Source: Chitinophaga rhizophila (GTDB taxonomy: Bacteria; Bacteroidota; Bacteroidia; Chitinophagales; Chitinophagaceae). From it: a stretch of DNA of 64,000 nucleotides. Of this stretch, positions 18,282 to 25,937 are shown in pieces; the stretch's first letter is position 1, and each line of letters starts with the position of its first letter. Both the position numbers and the translations under genes were made by a program. The notes below the pieces were generated by a model. The model ran no database searches and was not told the origin of the DNA. It worked only from the letters and a program-made list of their open reading frames with translations. The stretch lies in the NCBI RefSeq assembly GCF_019492185.1, contig NZ_JAICCF010000004.1, positions 186,001-250,000 of the forward strand, read 5' to 3'.

Positions 18282-19883
18282 ATGAAGAATACTCATCTAC
18301 TGATATCTATAGCTTGTGTGATTGCAGGCTTTGCCTATAGTTGTGATACGAAAAAAGGGACAGAAAAGGAAGGGATTAAGGTTACTCCACGTAACACGGA
18401 TATCACGCCTGCTAACGCATATAACAATTTTTTTCTTGACACTAGTGATGTCAACAAATTCATTACTGCACAGCAGCTGAATGATACAATGGCAGCCAGA
18501 ATGCGGAGCTTCTATAATGCCCGTAACTTCCAGTATGCATGGTTTGATCAGAGCGGACTGAATGAGCAGGCCTATGGCTTCCGTAGTCTGTATGATTATA
18601 GTATTGATACCAGTGAAGGGAATAAGTCGCTCGAATACCGTCTGAACGCTATGATGAATGGCGATATGGATGGAGCTGCTTCTCCGAAAGACGCAAATAT
18701 CGTCAAAACAGAACTGCAGTTAACACAGCGCTTTATCAGCTATTACCTGGATAAGGCAGACCATAGCGTGGAGGCTTTGGAGAATGCGGTGCCGGCAACA
18801 AAGTCTGCCATACTCGATAAAGCTGCACATGTATTGGAAGGTAAAGATGAGACGATGGGTAGCAATAGTTATCCTACACTGAAAAAGGCTTTACAACAGT
18901 ATGTTGACATTGCAAAGAACGGGGGTTGGGATACGATTACTGTAGAAAAGAAAAAGCGTTACAAGAAGGGAGACAGTACCGCTGTAATCGCCTGGGTAAA
19001 GAAACGTTTACAGGCCACAGGAGAAATGGCTGATAAAGATACTTCCACACTCTTCAATGACGCCCTGGAAGCTGCTGTAATCAGGTTTGAAGGTACACAT
19101 GGTCATACACCAAAAGGTGTCATTACAGATACGTTATTGCGTGAGATGAATACGCCAGCTATCAAACTGGTACAACGTATACTGATCAATCTGGAAAGGA
19201 TGCGCTGGGCTCCGGCAAATCCTGACGGAAGGCTGATCCTGGTAAACATTCCTGAATTTGCGCTGCACGTATGGAATGGAAGCAAACGTGAGTTTGACAT
19301 GCCGGTGGTAGTAGGAAAGGAAGGTAAGAACACCACCATGTTCTCTGGCAAGCTGGATCAGATCGTGTTCAGTCCTTACTGGAACCTGCCAAACAGTATT
19401 GTTAAAGAAGAAGTGTTGCCGGCCATGTCCCGTAACAAGAATTATATCAGCGATAAGAATATGGAGATCACAGGAGAGCGTAACGGAGTACCTATTGTAA
19501 GGCAGTTACCTGGTAAGGACAACCCACTGGGTAAAGTAAAGTTCCTCTTCCCAAACAGTTTCAATATCTACTTCCATGACACCAATCAGAAGTACCTCTT
19601 TGACAGAGATCAACGTGCTTTCAGTCATGGTTGTATCAGACTGGGAGACCCGGAGAAGATGGCCAACTATTTGTTGGCAGATAATAACAGCTGGTCTGCG
19701 GAACGTATAGACAGTGCTATGAATAGTGGCAAGGAGAAATATGTAAGAGTAAAAGAACCTGTGCCGGTATTGATCTCTTACTATACAGCCTGGGTAGATG
19801 AGGAAGGTAAGGTGCAGTTCAGGGAGGATATCTATGATCACGATACTTATACAGCAGGTAAACTTTTTACTGATCCGAAGTGA
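18282..19883 (+). CDS. L,D-transpeptidase lipoprotein (YcbB-like)
   Basis: The ATG at 18282 gives a lipoprotein signal (MKNTHLLISIACVIAGFAYS, then Cys) and 533 residues; an upstream ATG at 18195 would put 29 unlikely residues ahead of it. A peptidoglycan-binding-like region (residues ~235-300) precedes a YkuD catalytic domain with HDTNQK and the catalytic SHGCIRLGD motif. The enzyme should make 3-3 cross-links or attach proteins to peptidoglycan. It starts ~100 bp after the ATPase gene and converges on a second L,D-transpeptidase. Confidence 0.9.
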   Translation: MKNTHLLISIACVIAGFAYSCDTKKGTEKEGIKVTPRNTDITPANAYNNFFLDTSDVNKFITAQQLNDTMAARMRSFYNARNFQYAWFDQSGLNEQAYGFRSLYDYSIDTSEGNKSLEYRLNAMMNGDMDGAASPKDANIVKTELQLTQRFISYYLDKADHSVEALENAVPATKSAILDKAAHVLEGKDETMGSNSYPTLKKALQQYVDIAKNGGWDTITVEKKKRYKKGDSTAVIAWVKKRLQATGEMADKDTSTLFNDALEAAVIRFEGTHGHTPKGVITDTLLREMNTPAIKLVQRILINLERMRWAPANPDGRLILVNIPEFALHVWNGSKREFDMPVVVGKEGKNTTMFSGKLDQIVFSPYWNLPNSIVKEEVLPAMSRNKNYISDKNMEITGERNGVPIVRQLPGKDNPLGKVKFLFPNSFNIYFHDTNQKYLFDRDQRAFSHGCIRLGDPEKMANYLLADNNSWSAERIDSAMNSGKEKYVRVKEPVPVLISYYTAWVDEEGKVQFREDIYDHDTYTAGKLFTDPK

Positions 19884-19918
19884 TTGTCAACTTATAACAC
19901 GCCTGTTCCGTGACATCT

Positions 19919-20033
19919 TCCTGGCCCTTTTCAGTATACGCGTTATCTCCATGCAGAGGCGGTAATGATTTTAGCGTGAGAATTATATAATTGAGCGCCG
20001 TTGTTGTGTATTTGAAGAGGGGCCAGGAGGAGT
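19919..20033 (+). other. Long-range inverted repeat downstream of the L,D-transpeptidase gene
   Basis: The arm TCCTGGCC with a following pyrimidine tract at 19919-19932 can pair with the arm at 20018-20033 that contains GGGGCCAGGA, closing a loop of about 90 nt. The stem would have eight Watson-Crick pairs plus several G-U and A-U pairs. It lies between the stop codon and the strong terminator at 20051. It may be a structured 3' UTR or chance; no ORF is visible in it. Confidence 0.35.
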
Positions 20034-20050
20034 TACAGGAATACAAAATA

Positions 20051-20100
20051 AAACCGCGATTACAGTAGCAAATACTACCTGTAATCGCGGTTTAGTTTTT
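20051..20100. terminator. Bidirectional intrinsic terminator between convergent L,D-transpeptidase genes
   Basis: A perfect 15-bp inverted repeat, AAACCGCGATTACAG at 20051-20065 and its complement at 20079-20093, with a 13-nt loop. It is followed on the + strand by AGTTTTT and on the - strand by TTTATTTTG, so it can stop transcription from both sides. Confidence 0.92.
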
Positions 20101-20124
20101 ACTTAAATATCTTTTTACTGATTG

Positions 20125-20877
20125 TTAAACGATAGTGGTATCTGTCGGCATCAGCATTTTAGAGTTTGCCATGTAAGATTTATCCGGACTGTATAAGAAC
20201 AGGCAGGTACCATCTTTAATAGCCTCAATGATCTGGCGGTGTACCTGTTCCGGTATAGCGGGGCAGCCAAGGCTACGACCGATATATCCCTGTAATTTGG
20301 CAATCTGCTCGCTGACATACTTTGCACTGTGCATTACGATACCACGACTCATCGCATTATCATTAATACCCTGTTCTTCTCCTGCCAGACGTAAAGAGTA
20401 ACCATGTTCACCTTTGTAAGTCTGACCGGTTACATAGAATCCCAGACTGCTCTTGAAACTTTCCGGTGTGTTAGAGAAGTTAGTCGCTACAGCGGTACCG
20501 GAATTTCTTCCATGTGACACCAGTGTATTAAACAACACCTCGCCCTTTTTCAGGTCTATCACAAACAGTCTTTTTTTGCTGGAAGGCAGACTAAAGTCGG
20601 CTATCGTCAGCAGGTCCGGATTGGCTAACTTACCTTCCTTTTCGAGCTTTTCAAGTCCCGCCAATGCATACGCATATGCATCTTTAGACAGGCCGAGAGA
20701 GTCAAGTTTCAATTGACTAAACAAAGCCATTCTTGCCCCCAGCTTATTTTCAGCCAGTGACACGATCTTTGTTTTATTACCTGCAGTAGGTACGGCAGCT
20801 GTGAAAAGGATACCGGAGAATAATCCGGCAGCAAGTGTGAATTTAAAGATGTTCTTAAACACAGGTTTCTTCATCAA
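20125..20877 (-). CDS. Murein L,D-transpeptidase catalytic domain family protein, exported
   Basis: A 250-residue protein with a signal peptide in the first ~30 residues (hydrophobic FTLAAGLFSGILFTAAVPTA). The catalytic region has GIVMHSAKY and GRSLGCPAIP, the pattern of the short L,D-transpeptidase family in which His and Cys are spaced by a G-R-S-x-G-C-P block. It differs from the YcbB-like protein that faces it. Its leader contains a -7 box and a hairpin followed by a T-run. It probably modifies peptidoglycan in the periplasm. Confidence 0.87.
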   Translation of the reverse strand: MMKKPVFKNIFKFTLAAGLFSGILFTAAVPTAGNKTKIVSLAENKLGARMALFSQLKLDSLGLSKDAYAYALAGLEKLEKEGKLANPDLLTIADFSLPSSKKRLFVIDLKKGEVLFNTLVSHGRNSGTAVATNFSNTPESFKSSLGFYVTGQTYKGEHGYSLRLAGEEQGINDNAMSRGIVMHSAKYVSEQIAKLQGYIGRSLGCPAIPEQVHRQIIEAIKDGTCLFLYSPDKSYMANSKMLMPTDTTIV

Positions 20878-20901
20878 CGGAATTGGGTTAGGTTTTTCTA
20901 A

Positions 20902-20931
20902 AAATTAGCCGGGCTTATGGTTAGTCCGGCT
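20902..20931 (-). promoter_or_regulatory. Terminator-like hairpin in the leader of the short L,D-transpeptidase gene
   Basis: On the - strand AGCCGGAC and GCCCGGCT (20931 down to 20907) form an 8-bp stem with one G-U pair, followed by AATTTTTAG. The hairpin lies between the predicted promoter (20958-20984) and the start codon at 20877, where it could act as an attenuator or as an mRNA-stabilising element. Confidence 0.45.
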
Positions 20932-20957
20932 GTTTACTTTGGCTTGAAGTACTGATG

Positions 20958-20984
20958 CAAATTTACCACAAAAAAAGCTAACAA
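20958..20984 (-). promoter_or_regulatory. Bacteroidota-type promoter for the short L,D-transpeptidase gene
   Basis: Read on the - strand there is a TTG at 20984-20982 and, 16 nt later, TAAATTTG at 20965-20958, matching the TTG / TAnnTTTG consensus of the Bacteroidota primary sigma factor. The start codon is about 80 nt downstream. Confidence 0.5.
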
Positions 20985-21568
20985 AATGTGAAAATGGGGA
21001 ATTTAAGCTCGGCTGTTGGCGTATGTTTAACAATCCTATGACAAAATGTGCCGAACTGGCAGGCTGGGCTGCGGTGTTGCTGCTACCATATTATCAGAGA
21101 TTATTTGTAACTTTATTGAGTAGTTTATATGGTGGTAATCTTCTTTTAAACTATTGAAAATCATCCATTTGAGTGCTATAAGTCCACCTCAAGTCCACCT
21201 CATCTCCACATTTAGTTCTCTTTCAGTTCGTTACGTGTAATATCCGTCAGGTAATACTCAATATTCTTATCATCTTTTATTGTCGCCATGATCTTAATTT
21301 CCTAGGGTCTCAGGACTTTCTACGTCATAATGTCTGATCTATCTGGTTTCCATGTTGATATTGTATCAGTACTTGTGTAATGTTGCTTCAGATATGAGGA
21401 ATTTCAGCGTTACTTGTGAAGAGTTTGGTCGGTCATGGGCAGCTGTCCAAGACGACCTCCTGCCACCCGTTTGCACGCCTTCAAAAGTGCGTCAGCCCGT
21501 CGTCCTACCTCAAGCGGCAGCAGACAGCTACAACCATGCAGAGACGGTTACAGCACCGGTATAAAAGC
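20985..21568. other. Intergenic stretch without a convincing gene
   Basis: About 580 bp between the short L,D-transpeptidase promoter and the aguA terminator. Short open frames exist (for example 21352-21564 on the + strand) but none has a recognisable motif, start context or neighbour relation. A run of ACCTCA-type repeats (AAGTCCACCTCAAGTCCACCTCA) near 21181-21203 is a short direct duplication. I see no structured RNA. Confidence 0.4.
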
Positions 21569-21605
21569 AAAAAGCCAGCAACTGGAGATCAGATGCTGGC
21601 TTTTT
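21569..21605 (-). terminator. Intrinsic terminator of the aguBA operon
   Basis: A perfect 12-bp inverted repeat, AAAAAGCCAGCA at 21569-21580 and its complement at 21594-21605, loop 13 nt. On the - strand the stem ends in TTTTT and lies 20 bp past the aguA stop. Confidence 0.88.
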
Positions 21606-21624
21606 ACTAATATCAGGAAGACGA

Positions 21625-22671
21625 TTATATCTCTGGTTCCTGCTGACTGAGGCAATGGAAACTACCTAATCCCCAGATGATCTCTGTGGAGTCAATTCCA
21701 ACGACCTCACGATCTTTGAAGCACTCGCTAATGATACGCAGTGCCTTGTCGTCATTTGCACAATTAAACACAGGAACAATCACATGTTTATTACTGATGT
21801 AGAAGTTGGCATAAGACGCTGGTAAACGTTGATCATCATAAATGATGGCGTCAGGCATTGGCAGTTCAACGACGTTCAGTTGTTTACCGCTGAGGAGACG
21901 CATCTGTTTCAGCTGTTGCAGATTCTGCTGAAGCAGCTCATAGTTTTCATCCTGCTTGTTTGTCTCGATGACAGTCAGAACAGTATCTTCATTGACAAAA
22001 CGTACGGTGTCATCAATATGGCCGTCAGTATCATCACCAATAATCCCTTCATCTACCCATAATACCTGATCAACACCATAAAAGTCCTGCAGGTAGGTTT
22101 CTATCTGCGCTTTATTAAGATGCGGGTTCCTGTTCTCGTTTAACAGGCAGCATCCTGAAGTGAGGACGGTACCTTTACCGTTGAACTCTACTGAGCCGCC
22201 TTCCATGATAATGCCGGGATGATACACAGGCAGTTTGAAGTGCTCTGCGATGCGGGTGGGCACTACATCATCTTTGTCAAATGGAGGGTATTTGCCGCCC
22301 CAGGCGTTGTAGTTCCAGTCAACGATCACCTTTTTACGGGTGGCAGGGTTGATGAGGAAGGCAGGGCCGTGATCGCGGCACCAGGCGTCGTTGGTCGGGT
22401 TAAAGTAAAATTCAACCTTTGACATGTTAACGCCGGCTTTCTCCAGATGACCGGTAGCGAAAGCCTTCATGGCTTCATCGTTCACGTTGATACGGACTAT
22501 TTCACTCTCTGCCAGGTATTTTACGAACTGGCTATAGTAGGGATAGATGGTGTGGATCTTTCCCGGCCAGCTGGCTTCTTTATGCGGCCAGCTCAGCCAG
22601 GTTGCGGTATGCGGGTGAAATTCGGCAGGGAAGAAGTATCCCTGCTGTTTCAAAGTAGGTTGTCCGTTCAT
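21625..22671 (-). CDS. aguA: Agmatine deiminase
   Basis: A 348-residue peptidyl-arginine-deiminase-like protein that converts agmatine to N-carbamoylputrescine and ammonia. Signature segments are FHPHTATWLSWPH near the N-terminus, NDAWCRDHGP, GGSVEFNGKGTVLTS, GDDTDGHIDD and a C-terminal GSFHCLSQQEP carrying the catalytic Cys. Length agrees with the family. Its ATG overlaps the aguB stop in a TAATG junction, so the two are translationally coupled and supply consecutive steps of putrescine synthesis. Confidence 0.95.
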   Translation of the reverse strand: MNGQPTLKQQGYFFPAEFHPHTATWLSWPHKEASWPGKIHTIYPYYSQFVKYLAESEIVRINVNDEAMKAFATGHLEKAGVNMSKVEFYFNPTNDAWCRDHGPAFLINPATRKKVIVDWNYNAWGGKYPPFDKDDVVPTRIAEHFKLPVYHPGIIMEGGSVEFNGKGTVLTSGCCLLNENRNPHLNKAQIETYLQDFYGVDQVLWVDEGIIGDDTDGHIDDTVRFVNEDTVLTVIETNKQDENYELLQQNLQQLKQMRLLSGKQLNVVELPMPDAIIYDDQRLPASYANFYISNKHVIVPVFNCANDDKALRIISECFKDREVVGIDSTEIIWGLGSFHCLSQQEPEI

Positions 22672-23546
22672 TATGCTTCGTCAATAAATCTTTTGGTGAT
22701 AGGTGCGTAAGAGTCAATTCTTCTGTCGCGCATAAACGGCCAGTGTGTACGGTATCTGTCGGTAACAGAAAGATCCAGTTCCTGCACGAATACTTCTTCC
22801 TTCTCGTGAGAAGCCTGGTAGATGATGCTGCCAAATGGATTGGCAATGAAAGAACCACCCCAGAATTTCATAGCGCCTTCCTGTTCCAGGCCCACACGGT
22901 TTACACTTACTACGTGGATACCATTAGCTACAGCATGGCTGCGCTGGATGGTCTGCCAGGCGTTGTATTGCTCTACATTGGTTGGCTCATCCTGGCTGGT
23001 AGCCCAACCGATAGCAGTAGGGTAGAAGAGGATTTCTGCACCCATCAGTGCAGTGATTCTTGCCGCTTCCGGATACCACTGATCCCAACAGATCAGTACA
23101 CCAATAGTGGCGAATTTTGTCTTGAATACTTTATAACCGAGATCACCTGGGGTGAAATAGAATTTCTCGTAGTATGCCGGATCGTCCGGGATATGCATCT
23201 TACGGTATTTACCCAGGTAGCTGCCGTCGGCATCCAGCACGGCGGTTGTGTTATGGTAAAGGCCTTGCGCACGCTTCTCAAACAGGGACGCGATAATCAC
23301 AACGCCCAGTTCTGCCGCTACTTTCTGTAAAGTGTCGGTAGACGGACCAGGAATAGGTTCTGCCAGGGAGAAATTATCATAATCCTCCACGTCACAGAAA
23401 TAAAGGGAAGTAAACAATTCCTGCAGACAAACAATCTGAGCACCTTTGGCGGCTGCTTCACGTACCCGCTCTGTTGCCTTGGCAAGGTTTTCAGCCTTAT
23501 TGCCACTGCAGGACATTTGCACAAAACCTACTTTAACTTTTGACAT
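22671..23546 (-). CDS. aguB: N-carbamoylputrescine amidase
   Basis: A 291-residue nitrilase-superfamily enzyme that hydrolyses N-carbamoylputrescine to putrescine, CO2 and ammonia. The Glu-Lys-Cys triad is visible: Glu43 in CLQELF, Lys in GKYRKMHIPDD and Cys in LICWDQWYPEAAR. The WATSQDEP and GGSFIANPFG segments fit the AguB subgroup. It is the first gene of the aguBA operon. A TAAATTTG box lies about 40 bp upstream of the start. Confidence 0.95.
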   Translation of the reverse strand: MSKVKVGFVQMSCSGNKAENLAKATERVREAAAKGAQIVCLQELFTSLYFCDVEDYDNFSLAEPIPGPSTDTLQKVAAELGVVIIASLFEKRAQGLYHNTTAVLDADGSYLGKYRKMHIPDDPAYYEKFYFTPGDLGYKVFKTKFATIGVLICWDQWYPEAARITALMGAEILFYPTAIGWATSQDEPTNVEQYNAWQTIQRSHAVANGIHVVSVNRVGLEQEGAMKFWGGSFIANPFGSIIYQASHEKEEVFVQELDLSVTDRYRTHWPFMRDRRIDSYAPITKRFIDEA

Positions 23547-23585
23547 TACCTGAGTTTAATTTAACCGTTTAAAAAATTGAAGCCG

Positions 23586-23593
23586 CAAATTTA
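23586..23593 (-). promoter_or_regulatory. Probable -7 box of the aguBA promoter
   Basis: TAAATTTG on the - strand matches TAnnTTTG and sits 40 bp before the aguB ATG. A well-spaced TTG for the -33 box is not obvious. The box lies immediately past the stop codon of the upstream LA_2272-like gene. Confidence 0.4.
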
Positions 23594-23603
23594 CCAAATT
23601 ATC

Positions 23604-25502
23604 TTAGAAAAACCCGAGGCCAATATGCCATCCGAACCAGGCCGTTACGGCATTACTGAATGTAAAGGGATTGTAATGTACCGGCAGCTTGTCCAGATAT
23701 CCCGGCTCGGCAGTATATTGCTTGTCAGTGTAGTGTAGGGTAAAGGAAGGTCCGGCAAACAGGGTAATGTTTTTCCTCAGTCGCCGGTTCCAGGCAGTCT
23801 GCAGTCGTATCAGTGAATTGGTCGCTTCCCAGTTGCCCAGGTAAACATATTGGGAGGTCACCTCTGCTGTGATTTCTGATCGGGCAGATAATCTGAAAGG
23901 ATGACCGATGCCATATCCGAAAGTATAGGCGTCTGCGGTGCCGCGTTTCATGCCTGCAATCAGCAGACTATAAAACCGCTTACTGCCAGACTTGTAAGCG
24001 ATGTTCAGATCGAAGATCTCGTTGTGATAGATCTGTACCTGGTGGTATCCTCTTCTGACGATATTTAATAGTCCGAGGCTGTATCCGTCAGAAGAATCCG
24101 CGTAATTAACTATGCCGATCTGCACGCCTTTCAGTACGGTGGCATAGTTTACGATTCCTGCTATCTGAGCGCCTTTGGCAGTATCAATACTGACATTGAC
24201 AGCACCGGCCATTTGTGCGCCACCGCCGCCTTTGCGGTAGTTCACAGCTCCGGCAATCTGTACACCGTTCATATCTTTCCTGCCCATATTGATAGCGCCG
24301 GCAATCTGTATCCCACTGATGTTCTGCCATCCTACATTTATGGCCCCGGCAATCTGCGCACCGTTGACAGAATCGCGGTTCAGATTAACAGCACCGGCGA
24401 TCTGTGCACCTTTGAGATGTCCGGCAGCATTATTGACAGCGCCTGCAATCTGTGCGCCTTTTGCGTCTCCACCGGTCTGATTATAGGCTCCGCTGATCTG
24501 TGCGCCCTGGAAGCCATATTTGAGGATATTGCTTACCCCGCCGATCTGTGCTCCGTTCAGAGAGTCCATGGTATGGTTGTGTACTCCCGCTACCTGAGCG
24601 CCGGTAAGCCGGCCGCCGACGATGTTAAAGACGCCTGCCAGCTGCACCCACTTCACACTTTTCTGGTCAATATTGAAGATACCTGCCATCTCCACGCCGC
24701 TTAAGCCAGCAGTATAGCCGCCAATCAGGTTCAGTGAGAACTTATTGACTACCTGAGAGCCTAACTTACCATGTGTACCCAGGGCCGGTACAATAGAATA
24801 CTGGTAGGGTTGCCGGGTAAAGAAGTCACTCAGGTTAAGACTTTGCATACGTTGGCGGGAGGAGAGGAAGAAGCGGCCGAAGAAGGTCTGTTCGACATGC
24901 GTATGCTGACTCACGTCTACAATTGACAGCTGGATAGGCGCAGCTGGTTTGATATGCGCCGTCATTTCCTGATCATGTCCCGCCGGCACCAGCATAATGG
25001 TGTCCCGGTAAAGCTCTTTGCTGACAGTCAGCAGCGCCGCAGTCCGTTCTTTTTCACGCAAGCGTATCCTGAAGTAACCCTGTTCATTGGTTAGCGTAGA
25101 AATCAGCAGCATATTTTCGTAAACGCTGGCGTTGGCGATAGGTAGTCCGGTATTGGCATCCCTGATATATCCGGTGATAACATACCATTTTTCTTTTGAA
25201 GAAGCACCCGGCTGGATGATGATCTGATTACCTATTTCCCGGAACTGAAAGTTGCCCTGAAAGAGTATGTCCAGCACCTGTTTGACTGACCGGTTGGTGA
25301 CATTGACTGTTACCAGGCTATCATCATGAATAAATTCTTTAACATAGGAGAAGTGAAAGTCGCCTTGCATAGCAATGTTATCAAGCACCAGGGAGAGGGG
25401 CTTACGATCTGCAGTGATGGTAACCGTTTTATTAAGCAGGCTTTGGGCATAGCTGGAATAGCCCCCGTAGAGGAAAGCTACAAACAGGATAAGTTGTTTC
25501 AA
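23604..25502 (-). CDS. LA_2272-like surface repeat protein with STN and carboxypeptidase-regulatory domains
   Basis: I choose the TTG at 25502, which gives a clean signal peptide (MKQLILFVAFLYGGYSSYAQ) and 632 residues; an ATG at 25586 adds 28 residues without signal features and runs into the B12 riboswitch. An STN domain (SLVLDNIAMQGDFHFSYV) is followed by a beta-sandwich carboxypeptidase-like domain (GYIRDANTGLPIANASVYE). Then come about 13 repeats of ~20 residues with the core GAQIAGAVN, and a C-terminal beta-rich region that looks like an outer-membrane barrel. I infer an outer-membrane surface protein; the ligand is unknown. Confidence 0.75.
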   Translation of the reverse strand: MKQLILFVAFLYGGYSSYAQSLLNKTVTITADRKPLSLVLDNIAMQGDFHFSYVKEFIHDDSLVTVNVTNRSVKQVLDILFQGNFQFREIGNQIIIQPGASSKEKWYVITGYIRDANTGLPIANASVYENMLLISTLTNEQGYFRIRLREKERTAALLTVSKELYRDTIMLVPAGHDQEMTAHIKPAAPIQLSIVDVSQHTHVEQTFFGRFFLSSRQRMQSLNLSDFFTRQPYQYSIVPALGTHGKLGSQVVNKFSLNLIGGYTAGLSGVEMAGIFNIDQKSVKWVQLAGVFNIVGGRLTGAQVAGVHNHTMDSLNGAQIGGVSNILKYGFQGAQISGAYNQTGGDAKGAQIAGAVNNAAGHLKGAQIAGAVNLNRDSVNGAQIAGAINVGWQNISGIQIAGAINMGRKDMNGVQIAGAVNYRKGGGGAQMAGAVNVSIDTAKGAQIAGIVNYATVLKGVQIGIVNYADSSDGYSLGLLNIVRRGYHQVQIYHNEIFDLNIAYKSGSKRFYSLLIAGMKRGTADAYTFGYGIGHPFRLSARSEITAEVTSQYVYLGNWEATNSLIRLQTAWNRRLRKNITLFAGPSFTLHYTDKQYTAEPGYLDKLPVHYNPFTFSNAVTAWFGWHIGLGFF

Positions 25503-25512
25503 CAGTACAGTT

Positions 25513-25544
25513 TTGAATTTGCCGCAAGATACTACGTATTTTTC
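25513..25544 (+). promoter_or_regulatory. Candidate promoter of the B12 operon
   Basis: TTG at 25513-25515 and TATTTTTC at 25537-25544 (7 of 8 to TAnnTTTG if the last G is relaxed) are separated by 21 nt, about 40 bp ahead of the riboswitch. The site overlaps the 5' end of the divergent surface-repeat gene. Confidence 0.3.
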
Positions 25545-25579
25545 TTTTTGGTTATTAACTACCCTTACAGTAGGTTTGT

Positions 25580-25775
25580 GCCGCATTTGGTTTCACCAGA
25601 AGGTGAATTAATAGGGAATCCGGTGTGAGTCCGGAACTATCCCCGTAGCTGTAATCCTGTATCGTTAATAAGCGTTCGTTTTTCCCGGCATCACGCTCCA
25701 TTGCCACTATCCCTGAGGGATGGGAAGGCCCGGGAAAAGCAGGAAAGTCAGAAGACCTGCCACGTGCAACAGACA
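25580..25775 (+). ncRNA. Cobalamin (B12) riboswitch
   Basis: Conserved aptamer blocks are all present in order: GGTGAATTAATAGGGAATC with CCGGTGTGAGTCCGG (25602-25634), CCCCGTAGCTGTAAT (25640-25655), CACTATCCCTGAGGGATGGGAAGG (around 25705-25730) and the B12 box with GTCAGAAGACCTGCC (25747-25761). It precedes a four-gene operon whose second gene is a BtuB-like receptor, so it should lower expression when adenosylcobalamin is abundant. Confidence 0.95.
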
Positions 25776-25846
25776 TCCTGTTACTTCGGGTGAAAGTACG
25801 GCTGTTACCGGAACCGGATTTGGTTCGTTTCAGACTTATTTCTAAA

Positions 25847-25910
25847 CATCCGTTGGCAGCGTTCCCCGGTGCGAACGGATGGCCTGTTTGGGTAAAGAGT
25901 TGCCGGGGAA
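25847..25910 (+). promoter_or_regulatory. Possible expression platform of the B12 riboswitch
   Basis: CATCCGTT (25847-25854) pairs with AACGGATG (25874-25881). The loop contains TTCCCCGG (25862-25869), which is an exact complement of CCGGGGAA (25903-25910), 28 nt before the first start codon. The two pairings could form a pseudoknot or alternate. No T-run follows, which suggests translational rather than transcriptional control. Confidence 0.4.
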
Positions 25911-25937
25911 TTGATCATCCCGATAAAAACAAGATGT

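Noticed and set aside
18282..20877. The L,D-transpeptidases as eCIS toxins
   Set aside because: Both carry their own signal sequences and look like housekeeping envelope enzymes, with no loading tag recognisable.
21352..21564. Small ORF in the gap before aguA
   Set aside because: No motif, low-quality composition and no neighbour relation; overlapping alternative frames of similar size exist.
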